A stretch of DNA of 9,941 nt from CAYJWS01 sp964373925 (GCA_964373925.1 CAYJWS010000046.1:1-9941), one strand, 5' to 3'. Numbered from the stretch's first letter, positions 1-4,826 are shown. Notes: a model not told the origin generated them from the letters alone. Numbers and translations are program-made.

Positions 1-22
1 AAAATGGGGCGTGCGGGATTCG

Positions 23-52
23 CCAGCCCGAGGCTGGTCCGCCTTGGGCGGA
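23..52. repeat. Double-hairpin palindromic insert in the T-loop
   Basis: Two adjacent perfect 15-base hairpins, each a 6-bp stem with a 3-base loop: CCAGCC-CGA-GGCTGG (23-37) and TCCGCC-TTG-GGCGGA (38-52). They interrupt an otherwise exact copy of the tRNA-Lys T-loop with no base of the tRNA lost. The GC-rich composition contrasts sharply with the AT-rich surroundings. It resembles a small palindromic insertion element; I cannot test whether it is dispersed in the genome. Confidence 0.8.
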
Positions 53-58
53 AACCCA

Positions 59-89
59 CGACCGTCCCCGAATGCTTTCGGGGCTGCTC
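59..89. repeat. 31-bp direct repeat, left copy
   Basis: Identical over 31 bases to 465-495. It covers the tRNA variable loop, the palindromic anticodon arm (66-83 = 472-489) and the start of the D-stem. The two copies diverge immediately on both sides. Confidence 0.95.
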
Positions 90-121
90 GTTTATAATAT
101 TTTAACTAATCTGTTTCAAAA

Positions 122-194
122 TGGGGCGTGCGGGATTCGAACCCACGACCGTTTGCTTAAGAGGCAACTGCTCTACCAGCTGAGCTAACGCCCC
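122..194 (-). tRNA. tRNA-Lys (anticodon CTT)
   Basis: A full 73-base cloverleaf can be drawn on the minus strand: acceptor GGGGCGT/ACGCCCC (7 bp), D-stem GCTC/GAGC with an 8-base loop, anticodon loop CTCTTAA, T-stem GTGGG/CCCGC with the standard loop TTCGAAT, and discriminator A. Anticodon CTT lies at 159-161 and reads AAG (Lys). The 3' CCA is not encoded (TTTT follows), so a CCA-adding enzyme is required. The anticodon stem has a G27-A43 mismatch at its top. The gene begins 4 bp after the stop codon of the GIY-YIG ORF, so it is probably processed from a shared transcript starting near 646. Confidence 0.95.
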
Positions 195-198
195 ACGA

Positions 199-450
199 TT
201 AAATATTTATTGTACCAGAAATTAATAAATCGATCATTTTCCTACTTTTCCATTTTTTTATTTTCTTTTCCAAAAATCTCGCTTCTTTTAGGCTACTAAC
301 TTCTTTCATCCAGCAAATATGAGGATTAACAAATTTTTTTGTTGATTTTGTATTTTCCCGCAAATGATCATTGAATTTTTCATCTATGAAAATGCAACTC
401 CCGATATAAATTTTTTTATTCTCATTTTTTAAAATATAGATACTTGGCAT
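199..450 (-). CDS. GIY-YIG single-domain endonuclease-like protein
   Basis: An 83-residue protein that is essentially one GIY-YIG nuclease domain (URI/UPF0213 type). Visible motifs: SIY (3-5) for GIY, IYIGS (14-18) for YIG, H29, and KEARFLEKKIKKW (55-67), where E61 fits the metal-binding glutamate. The position four residues before H29, which is the catalytic Arg in I-TevI (R27), is Lys25, so activity is uncertain. Family members are metal-dependent DNA endonucleases, including UvrC N-domains, homing enzymes and many stand-alone proteins of unknown target. No DNA-binding extension is present. ATG at 450 has no Shine-Dalgarno sequence; only 14 bp separate it from the 31-bp repeat. It ends 4 bp from tRNA-Lys. 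That location between halves of a broken tRNA suggests a role in mobility or a passenger of a mobile unit, but this is inference. Confidence 0.85.
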   Translation of the reverse strand: MPSIYILKNENKKIYIGSCIFIDEKFNDHLRENTKSTKKFVNPHICWMKEVSSLKEARFLEKKIKKWKSRKMIDLLISGTINI

Positions 451-464
451 ATTTTAAATATTCG

Positions 465-495
465 CGACCGTCCCCGAATGCTTTCGGGGCTGCTC
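465..495. repeat. 31-bp direct repeat, right copy
   Basis: Exact copy of 59-89. Here it continues into the D-arm of the broken tRNA (496-507) on the right and into the 14-bp leader of the GIY-YIG ORF on the left. Confidence 0.95.
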
Positions 496-507
496 TACCA
501 GCTGAGC

Positions 508-551
508 CCCGCCCGCCACGCAAGACGAGCTTGCGAGGCGTTGCGGGCGGG
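508..551. repeat. 44-bp GC-rich hairpin inserted in the tRNA 8-9 linker
   Basis: Outer stem 508-513/546-551 (6 bp), then 514-517/537-540 and 519-524/530-535 around a 5-base loop (525-529), with one A-A mismatch and a 5-base bulge. An alternative register pairs 508-516 with 543-551 as 9 perfect bp. It interrupts an exact match to the intact tRNA without deleting any tRNA base. Confidence 0.75.
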
Positions 552-572
552 TAACGCCCCGCGTTTGAGCCG

Positions 573-638
573 TAAGCTATAAGCTGTAAGAAGTATAAAA
601 TAATTTATTCCCCAGGCATACTTACTGCTTATAGCTTA
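573..638. repeat. Inverted repeat in the leader of the tRNA-Lys unit
   Basis: The arms 573-590 and 621-638 pair at 17 of 18 positions with a 30-base AT-rich loop. The arm core is TAAGCTATAAGC. It lies between the predicted promoter at 653-681 and the broken tRNA 5' half, so it would form a long hairpin near the start of that transcript. It does not look like a terminator because no U-tract follows. Confidence 0.75.
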
Positions 639-652
639 TTGCCGATTCTCCA

Positions 653-681
653 TTTATAGCAAAAAAATTATTTTTTTGCAA
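653..681 (-). promoter_or_regulatory. Predicted sigma-70 promoter of the GIY-YIG / tRNA-Lys unit
   Basis: On the minus strand TTGCAA (676-681), a 17-bp spacer and TATAAA (653-658). It sits just past the HU terminator and points towards the broken tRNA, GIY-YIG ORF and tRNA-Lys. The spacer is itself nearly all a 9-bp palindrome (659-667/671-679). AT-rich DNA yields chance matches, so this is a prediction. Confidence 0.5.
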
Positions 682-688
682 GGATGTA

Positions 689-737
689 TTCTCAAACAAA
701 AAACTCCCTTCAGGAAAAGGAGTTTTTTGTTTGAGAA
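689..737 (-). terminator. Rho-independent terminator of the HU gene
   Basis: A 19-bp perfect stem (689-707 with 719-737) and 11-base loop, starting 9 bp after the HU stop codon. The stem has GGAG/CTCC next to an A6/T6 tract, so it could act in both directions. Confidence 0.85.
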
Positions 738-745
738 TAGAGAAT

Positions 746-1030
746 TTATATTTTCCCCTTAAGAGTATCCTTGAGATTTTTTCCAGCTTTGAATTTTGGT
801 ACCTTAACGGCAGGGATAGTGATTTTTTCTGTGGGGTTTCTTGGATTTACTCCAATTCTTCCCTTTCTTTCGCGCGCAGAAAAAGTACCAAATCCGGTCA
901 ACGTTACTTCGCCGTTGTTTTTTAAGGTCTCGGTGATGGTTTGTGTGATAAGCTCCAGGGTTTCCTCCGCCTGCTTTTTGGAGATTCCAATCTTATTCGC
1001 TATAACATCTGTTAATTCGGCTTTATTCAT
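746..1030 (-). CDS. hup: HU-family DNA-binding protein
   Basis: A 94-residue HU/IHF-family histone-like protein, close to the usual 90. The N-terminal helices run over 1-40 (start MNKAELTDVIANK), followed by the GFGTF turn (46-50), the beta-arm with RNP (64-66) and the C-terminal PKFKAGKNLKD segment. The arm proline that intercalates into the DNA minor groove is present. As a dimer it bends and compacts DNA and assists recombination and replication. The start at 1030 is well supported: AAGGAGGT lies 6 bases upstream of the ATG. It has a predicted promoter (1090-1118) overlapping the end of ymdB, a short leader containing an inverted repeat, and a strong terminator, so it appears to be a single-gene unit. 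Nothing distinguishes HU from IHF beyond the solitary gene. Confidence 0.95.
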   Translation of the reverse strand: MNKAELTDVIANKIGISKKQAEETLELITQTITETLKNNGEVTLTGFGTFSARERKGRIGVNPRNPTEKITIPAVKVPKFKAGKNLKDTLKGKI

Positions 1031-1054
1031 ATGTTCACCTCCTTTCGTAACAAA

Positions 1055-1081
1055 AATATCACTTAAAAAATTGGTGATATT
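1055..1081 (-). promoter_or_regulatory. Inverted repeat at the start of the HU mRNA
   Basis: Perfect 8-bp arms (1055-1062 and 1074-1081, AATATCAC/GTGATATT) with an 11-base loop. The predicted transcription start falls at about 1083, so the repeat would occupy roughly the first 28 bases of the HU leader. On the minus strand it is followed by a run of T, so it could instead be a weak terminator for ymdB, or an operator. Confidence 0.5.
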
Positions 1082-1089
1082 AGTAATTT

Positions 1090-1118
1090 ATTATATCAAA
1101 TTTCTATTTCTTTGTCTA
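1090..1118 (-). promoter_or_regulatory. Predicted sigma-70 promoter of the HU gene
   Basis: TAGACA (1113-1118), exactly 17 bp, TATAAT (1090-1095, consensus). It overlaps the last codons and the stop of ymdB and lies 60 bp upstream of the HU start. Confidence 0.6.
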
Positions 1119-1896
1119 TTCTCTTGATAGAAACAGCTTTTTTTGTTTTGTCATCAATTTCTATAAGCACGCAATTAAATTCGCATACGCCGTTATCAAC
1201 GGGCTCAAAAAGTTTTTTTACTTGTGTGAGGAATGTTTCAATAACTGCCTTTTTATCTATGCCAATGACGGAATCTCGGGCCCCAACCATTCCGACATCT
1301 GAAATATACGCCGTTCCTTGAGGCAAGATTCTCGCGTCGCATGTTGGAACATGAGTATGCGTTCCCAAAACAGCAGAAACTCTTCCGTCGACATACCAGC
1401 CAAACGCTTTTTTTTCGGAGGTTGCCTCGGCGTGAAAATCAACGAGTATTGCGGAAAGATTATCGTTTTTGTGTTGAGCGAGTATTTCATCTATTGCCCT
1501 GAAGGGATCCTCGTAATCCATTTTCATAAATACCCGTCCAAGCAAATTCACAATAAGGATTTTTTTGCTTCCTATCTCTATCATCATCTCGCCAGCACCC
1601 GGCGTGTGCAATGGATAGTTTCTTGGACGGATAAGTGAAGCGCTTTCTTTGACAAGAAGTTCTCGAGTTTCGTTTCTGTCAAACGCATGGTCGCCAAGCG
1701 TCATACAGTCAACTCCATAGGATTTGAGCTCGTGAAATATTTTTTCCGTAAGACCCGAGCCGTGCGCGGAGTTTTCGGCGTTAGCAATAACAAGGTCGGG
1801 TTTATATTTCTTTTTGATTTCGGGCAAAAGAGCTGCGCAGGCCTTGCGTGATATTTTACCAACCATATCGCCGATAAATAAAATTTTTATTGACAT
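1096..1896 (-). CDS. ymdB: YmdB-type metallophosphoesterase (TIGR00282 family)
   Basis: A 266-residue calcineurin-like phosphoesterase, the same size as Bacillus YmdB, which hydrolyses 2',3'-cyclic nucleotides and affects RNase Y-linked mRNA levels and biofilm decisions. Metal-site motifs are in order: GDMVG (D10), AENSAHG (E41, N42), GDHAFD (69-73 region, H70), DFHAEATSEK (H155) and GTHTHVPTCD (H180, H182). B. subtilis YmdB has GNH where this protein has GDH, so the bridging Asn is Asp69 here. It follows rny by 73 bp on the same strand, the order seen in Bacillus, so the two are probably co-transcribed. No Shine-Dalgarno is visible before the ATG at 1896. It ends in TGA, overlapping the HU promoter. 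Confidence 0.93.
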   Translation of the reverse strand: MSIKILFIGDMVGKISRKACAALLPEIKKKYKPDLVIANAENSAHGSGLTEKIFHELKSYGVDCMTLGDHAFDRNETRELLVKESASLIRPRNYPLHTPGAGEMMIEIGSKKILIVNLLGRVFMKMDYEDPFRAIDEILAQHKNDNLSAILVDFHAEATSEKKAFGWYVDGRVSAVLGTHTHVPTCDARILPQGTAYISDVGMVGARDSVIGIDKKAVIETFLTQVKKLFEPVDNGVCEFNCVLIEIDDKTKKAVSIKRIDKEIEI

Positions 1897-1909
1897 AAAT
1901 TTTATAAAT

Positions 1910-1927
1910 TCGAAATTCTAATTTCGA
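1910..1927. repeat. Small palindrome between rny and ymdB
   Basis: TCGAAATT-CT-AATTTCGA, AT-rich, within the 73-bp rny-ymdB spacer and immediately upstream of ymdB. No U-tract follows, so termination is unlikely; it may be one of the intergenic inverted repeats typical of this window. Confidence 0.4.
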
Positions 1928-1969
1928 CTATTCGATAAACTCAAGTCGTGCTTTATGCTTCGGATTTAT

Positions 1970-3496
1970 TTATCTCGCGTATTCAATGACCCGAGTTTCT
2001 CGAATAAGAGTGATTCTGATTTCTCCGGGATAGCGCAGTTGCTCTTCAATTTTTTTCGCAATGTCGCGCGCGAGTTTGTGCGCTTCTAGGTCGCCGATCT
2101 CTTCGGGTACTACGAAAATTCTCAGCTCTCTGCCAGCTTGAATAGCGTATGATTTTTCCACTCCTGGAAAGCTCGTCGCGACTTTTTCCAGCTCATCAAG
2201 CCTTTGGAGATATTTTTCATATGTGTCTTTTCTCGCGCCCGGCCGTGCGCCCGATATGGCATCGGCCGATTTTACAATGATCGCCTCAAGCGTTTTTGGC
2301 GCGTCTTCATGGTGTCCTATGCAGATATAGGCAACTTCTTCCGGCATGTTGAATTTTTTCAAAATATCATATCCTATTTGCGTGTGGCCTCCTTTGATTT
2401 CGTGGTCTACTGCTTTTCCAATATCATGAAAAAGCCCGCCTTGTTTGGCAATGGATATATTTGCCCCAAGATCCTGCGCTAAAAGCACGCAGAGGTGAGA
2501 CACTTCTACGGAATGGTGCAAAATATTTTGTCCGTAGCTTGTCCGGTATTTAAGCCGTCCGAGGATTTGCACGAGCTTTGGATCAATGCCCGTGATGCCC
2601 GCTTCAAAGAGCGCGTCTTCTCCTGCTTTTCGTATTTCAATCGAGAGTTCTTTTTTCGCATTTTCTACGGCTTCTTCGATTTTTGCCGGATGGATTCTTC
2701 CGTCCAGTATAAGTTTTTCCAATGCTACTTTTGCCACCTGCCGTCGTATGGGGCTAAATCCGCTGATAGTAATAGTGCCGGGCGTGTCGTCTACAATAAT
2801 TTCTACTCCCGTAAGTTGTTCAATAGAGCGGATATTTCTTCCCTCCTTGCCAATAATTCTTCCTTTCATTTCATCAGATGGAAGCGAAAGAGAGCTTGTG
2901 GTAATTTCCGCTGCGTGGGAGGAGGCGCATCTCTGTACAGCGAGCGAAATCATTTCTTTTGCCTTTTTTTCTATTTCTTCATTTGTGGTTGTTGAAAGTT
3001 TTTTTAATCGGTGCTCAAGGTCATCTTTTGCTTCCTGCTCGGTTCTTTGGATAAGTATGTTTTTTGCCTCATCTTTTGTGAGCGCGGCTATCTTTTCGAG
3101 CTTTTGAAATTCACTATCGCGGATTTTATTGATTTCTTCCTTTATTTTGTTTATCTTGTCTATTTTTTCGACAATGAGCTTATCTTTTGATTCTATATCT
3201 AGAATTTTTTGATCATAGAGCGCTTGTCGTTTTTCCAAGACTTTTTGCGAATGCGCGACATCTTGCTGTATTTGTCGCGCATCGTTTTTTGCGTTTTCAG
3301 CAATTTTTAAGGCCTTATCATTCGCCTCCAAGAGAAATTGTTTTTGTTTGGCCTTTGCCTCATTAATGAGCGTTTCTATTCGGGCCTCAATAGTATCTTT
3401 TCTCCGAATTGCCCAGAGTTTGCGCATGTAATAACCCACCCCAGTGCCAAAAGCGACGCCCAGGACAAGGGTTACTATAACGGATAGATTTTCCAT
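1970..3496 (-). CDS. rny: Ribonuclease Y
   Basis: A 508-residue protein with full RNase Y architecture (B. subtilis Rny is 520). Residues 5-23 form one N-terminal membrane anchor. Residues about 30-200 form a long charged coiled coil. The KH domain has GRIIGKEGRNIRSIE (212-226). The HD domain has HHSVEVSH (327-334), the catalytic H357-D358 in LFHDIGK, and GHHED (394-398). It is the membrane-bound endoribonuclease that starts mRNA decay by cutting single-stranded AU-rich RNA, and the platform of a degradosome in Firmicutes. The start at 3496 is backed by AAGGAGAT upstream. It leads an rny-ymdB unit with a predicted promoter 260 bp upstream and a leader hairpin that pairs with its ribosome binding site. 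Nothing is missing or broken. Confidence 0.97.
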   Translation of the reverse strand: MENLSVIVTLVLGVAFGTGVGYYMRKLWAIRRKDTIEARIETLINEAKAKQKQFLLEANDKALKIAENAKNDARQIQQDVAHSQKVLEKRQALYDQKILDIESKDKLIVEKIDKINKIKEEINKIRDSEFQKLEKIAALTKDEAKNILIQRTEQEAKDDLEHRLKKLSTTTNEEIEKKAKEMISLAVQRCASSHAAEITTSSLSLPSDEMKGRIIGKEGRNIRSIEQLTGVEIIVDDTPGTITISGFSPIRRQVAKVALEKLILDGRIHPAKIEEAVENAKKELSIEIRKAGEDALFEAGITGIDPKLVQILGRLKYRTSYGQNILHHSVEVSHLCVLLAQDLGANISIAKQGGLFHDIGKAVDHEIKGGHTQIGYDILKKFNMPEEVAYICIGHHEDAPKTLEAIIVKSADAISGARPGARKDTYEKYLQRLDELEKVATSFPGVEKSYAIQAGRELRIFVVPEEIGDLEAHKLARDIAKKIEEQLRYPGEIRITLIRETRVIEYAR

Positions 3497-3748
3497 AGTA
3501 TCTCCTTAGGTTGAGAGGAGATAGAGAATAGAGTATTTTTCCTTAAGAGAAAATGAAAATACAAAAATTTCAAATCATTTTATGATTTTCTAAGAGAAAA
3601 ATTCTTGATTTGTTTGCATTCTCTTGAGATGTGATATTCAGATGAAATTCTCATGATCATTTTCGCGTACTTGAGTGAAATATTCAGGAAAAATAGTACT
3701 TCAAAAATTTTTACTATTCCCTATTTCCAATTTAATAATTTAATATAT
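3497..3748 (-). other. Long leader (about 250 nt) of rny
   Basis: No gene is seen between the rny start and the 79-aa gene's terminator. If the promoter at 3755-3783 is used, the rny mRNA has a leader of about 250 nt. It contains a perfect 7-bp hairpin (3572-3578/3582-3588), an exact 10-base direct repeat TAAGAGAAAA at 3544-3553 and 3591-3600 (plus strand), and the ribosome-binding-site hairpin at 3499-3523. It is very AT-rich, the type of single-stranded RNA that RNase Y cuts. Autoregulation is an inference. Confidence 0.5.
3499..3523 (-). promoter_or_regulatory. Hairpin masking the rny ribosome binding site
   Basis: On the mRNA TATCTCCT (3516-3523) pairs perfectly over 8 bp with AGGAGATA (3499-3506), the Shine-Dalgarno sequence two bases before the rny ATG, around a 9-base loop. 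The paired state should hide the ribosome binding site. It could be a thermosensor-like or protein-responsive switch; only the pairing is seen. Confidence 0.65.
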
Positions 3749-3754
3749 ACGCGC

Positions 3755-3783
3755 ATTGTATCACATAATAAAAATTAATTCAA
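3755..3783 (-). promoter_or_regulatory. Predicted sigma-70 promoter of rny-ymdB
   Basis: TTGAAT (3778-3783), 17-bp spacer, TACAAT (3755-3760) on the minus strand. It lies just after the terminator of the upstream operon, where a new promoter is expected. Confidence 0.6.
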
Positions 3784-3829
3784 GAATTCATATTCGCCTT
3801 ATTTTATAAGGTTTTTTAACTAACAGAAA

Positions 3830-3853
3830 AGGACACCCTCTGTAAGGTGTCCT
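3830..3853 (-). terminator. Hairpin terminator after the 79-aa gene
   Basis: AGGACACC (3830-3837) pairs with GGTGTCCT (3846-3853), 8 bp with an 8-base loop, starting 6 bp after the stop codon. The minus-strand T-tract is short (TTTT). On the plus strand the hairpin is followed by a longer T run, but no plus-strand gene needs it. Confidence 0.7.
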
Positions 3854-3859
3854 CATTTT

Positions 3860-4099
3860 TTATCTGATGGGCCCCTTGAAGCGCCTATCATCTCTATTGC
3901 ACTTTTTCATGTATGGAATTGGGGCGGGCATCAAAGTCAATTTTCCATAGATTTCTTCAGTTATTTGCAAGAGTTTTTTATGCAATTGTTCAATTTTTTT
4001 CTGGATTTTTTTCATTTCGTCCTCTTTAGCCTTAATGAGAGAATATAACTTTTGAATTTTTTGGCACTGATGCAGGCGAGGTATATTTTTTCGAGTCAA
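3860..4099 (-). CDS. 79-aa basic coiled-coil protein of unknown function
   Basis: I do not recognise this protein. It starts with TTG at 4099, supported by AGGAGA six bases upstream (TAGGAGAACGCG-TTG), and ends just before a terminator, which makes it a credible gene. Residues about 18-52 are heptad-like and rich in Lys, Glu, Leu and Ile (KAKEDEMKKIQKKIEQLHKK), predicting a helical coiled coil. A proline-containing turn (PAPIP, 58-62) and a basic tail (NRDDRRFKGPIR, 68-79) follow. It has no membrane segment and only two cysteines (12, 67), so no zinc site is apparent. It is the last gene of the infB-rbfA-nrnA-clpP series, 68 bp after clpP. An RNA- or ribosome-associated role would fit charge and context, but that is a guess. 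Confidence 0.7.
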   Translation of the reverse strand: MTRKNIPRLHQCQKIQKLYSLIKAKEDEMKKIQKKIEQLHKKLLQITEEIYGKLTLMPAPIPYMKKCNRDDRRFKGPIR

Positions 4100-4167
4100 C
4101 GCGTTCTCCTATTTTTAAAGAGCTTATTTATATTGCCCAAAACAGATGTTTATTAAACACGTCAAAA

Positions 4168-4743
4168 CTATTTGATTATCTTATCAATTATGCCATATTC
4201 TTTTGCTTCTTCCGGCGTCATGAAAAAATCCCGGTCGGTATCAACTTCAAGTTTTTTAATTGCTTGTCCCGTGTGCTTTGAAAGGAGCTTGGTAAGCCTG
4301 TCTTTAACTCGCAAAATATGCTCTGCTCGTATTTTTACGTCAATTGCCTGCCCCTCTGCTCCGCCCATTATTTGATGAAGCATAATATCGGAGTTTGGAA
4401 GCGCAATGCGCTTGCCGGGCTCTCCCGCGGTCAAAAGCACTGCTCCCATGGAAGCAGCCGTTCCTATGCAAATAGTGCTTATATCGGGCTTTACGTATTG
4501 CATAGTATCATAGATGGCAAGGCCCGCGCTCACGGATCCGCCCGGAGAATTTATGTAAAGCTTTATGTCCTTTTGAGGATCTTCGCTTTCAAGAAACAAA
4601 AGCTGCGCGATAATAGTATTTGCAAGCGCATCTGTTATAGTATCCCCTAAAAATATGATTCGCTCTTTGAGGAGGCGCGAGTAGATGTCATACGCTCGTT
4701 CGCCGTAGTTAGACTTTTCTATAACGGTTGGAATGAGATGCAT
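4168..4743 (-). CDS. clpP: ATP-dependent Clp protease proteolytic subunit
   Basis: A 191-residue ClpP serine peptidase of normal length without a long propeptide. The catalytic triad is visible: S98 in GTAASMGA, H123 in MLHQIMGG, D172 in DTDRDFF. The oxyanion/substrate strand SPGGSVSAG (66-74) is intact. ClpP forms a tetradecameric chamber fed by ClpX or ClpC ATPases to degrade unfolded and tagged proteins in the cytoplasm. No clpX or tig gene is adjacent; instead it follows the nrnA-like gene by 83 bp and precedes the 79-aa gene, so it seems to share the infB operon transcript. No Shine-Dalgarno precedes the ATG at 4743. The stop is TAG. Confidence 0.97.
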   Translation of the reverse strand: MHLIPTVIEKSNYGERAYDIYSRLLKERIIFLGDTITDALANTIIAQLLFLESEDPQKDIKLYINSPGGSVSAGLAIYDTMQYVKPDISTICIGTAASMGAVLLTAGEPGKRIALPNSDIMLHQIMGGAEGQAIDVKIRAEHILRVKDRLTKLLSKHTGQAIKKLEVDTDRDFFMTPEEAKEYGIIDKIIK

Positions 4744-4769
4744 AATAAAATTTTTAATTATTAATTACG

Positions 4770-4819
4770 AATTATGGATTACGGATTATAAAAAAATTCG
4801 TAATCCGCAATCCGCAATT
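4770..4819. repeat. Inverted repeat between nrnA and clpP
   Basis: Arms 4770-4788 and 4801-4819 pair at 16 of 19 positions with a 12-base A-rich loop. Each arm contains GGATT twice. It fills most of the spacer. No U-tract follows in the direction of transcription, so it is not a clear terminator; mRNA processing or a small repeat element are alternatives. Confidence 0.75.
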
Positions 4820-4826
4820 TTTTAAT

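Larger units (their letters stand above)
5..89 (-). pseudogene. 3' part of a tRNA-Lys-like gene, interrupted by palindromes
   Basis: Positions 1-22 match 118-139 exactly (3' flank, acceptor strand, T-stem and half of the T-loop of the intact tRNA-Lys), and 53-64 match 140-151 exactly. Between them sit 30 extra bases (23-52) placed between tRNA positions 55 and 56, inside the T-loop. The anticodon arm is replaced: 15 bases of the intact gene (153-167) correspond to an 18-base palindrome at 66-83, a 7-bp stem with a 4-base loop that offers no normal anticodon. The match stops at 89, at the start of the D-stem. The missing 5' part is found at 465-560. Acceptor and T-stem sequences are undamaged. 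I read it as a broken tRNA; function as a tRNA is unlikely. Confidence 0.8.
59..495 (-). mobile_element. Candidate mini-element: direct repeats around tRNA-Lys plus GIY-YIG ORF
   Basis: A perfect 31-bp direct repeat (59-89 and 465-495) flanks a compact block: 32 bp, intact tRNA-Lys (122-194), 4 bp, GIY-YIG ORF (199-450), 14 bp. Removing one repeat copy and the block between (406 bp) joins the two tRNA halves at 5-89 and 496-560 into one complete tRNA-like gene. Direct repeats made from an anticodon arm are what tRNA-targeted integration leaves as attL/attR, and GIY-YIG proteins include homing endonucleases. No integrase or transposase is present, so the mechanism is inference; unequal recombination between tandem tRNA copies would also give a duplicated segment. 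Confidence 0.45.
465..560 (-). pseudogene. 5' part of a tRNA-Lys-like gene, interrupted by palindromes
   Basis: Positions 490-507 match 168-185 of the intact tRNA-Lys exactly (D-arm), and 552-560 match 186-194 (acceptor 5' strand plus the 8-9 linker). A 44-base hairpin (508-551) is inserted between A9 and G10, at the junction of acceptor and D arms. The anticodon arm is the same 18-base palindrome as in the 3' half (472-489 = 66-83). The match ends in the variable loop at 465; the T-arm and acceptor 3' strand are missing here and are found at 5-64. It lies directly upstream of the GIY-YIG ORF on the same strand. Confidence 0.8.

Noticed and set aside
23..551. CRISPR array from repeated palindromes
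   Set aside because: The repeats are not regularly spaced; they match tRNA parts and hairpin inserts, and no cas gene is present.
1..560. Functional tRNA with introns, or a permuted tRNA
   Set aside because: Permuted and multi-intron tRNAs are known in some archaea and algae, but here the anticodon arm has no usable anticodon, an intact tRNA-Lys sits between the halves, and the inserts show no splicing motif.
659..679. Palindrome read as a second terminator for HU
   Set aside because: Its 9-bp stem is nearly all A-T with a 3-base loop, the strong terminator at 689-737 precedes it, and it coincides with the spacer of a well-formed promoter.
1096..1098. TGA read as glycine (Gracilibacteria/SR1 code)
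   Set aside because: TGA ends ymdB at the normal family length, and the next gene's promoter begins there; all other genes are complete with the standard code.
771..1127. Plus-strand open frame across HU and its promoter
   Set aside because: Overlaps the whole HU gene, which has a strong ribosome binding site and conserved sequence; hydrophobic translation arises from the complement of Lys/Glu-rich codons.
2586..3107. 173-codon plus-strand open frame opposite rny
   Set aside because: Antisense to the coiled-coil and KH parts of RNase Y; low-complexity Ser/Phe-rich translation typical of a reverse-strand shadow.
3497..3859. Known riboswitch class in the rny leader
   Set aside because: The sequence is almost wholly A/T-rich with short hairpins and shows no conserved core of a riboswitch that I recognise.
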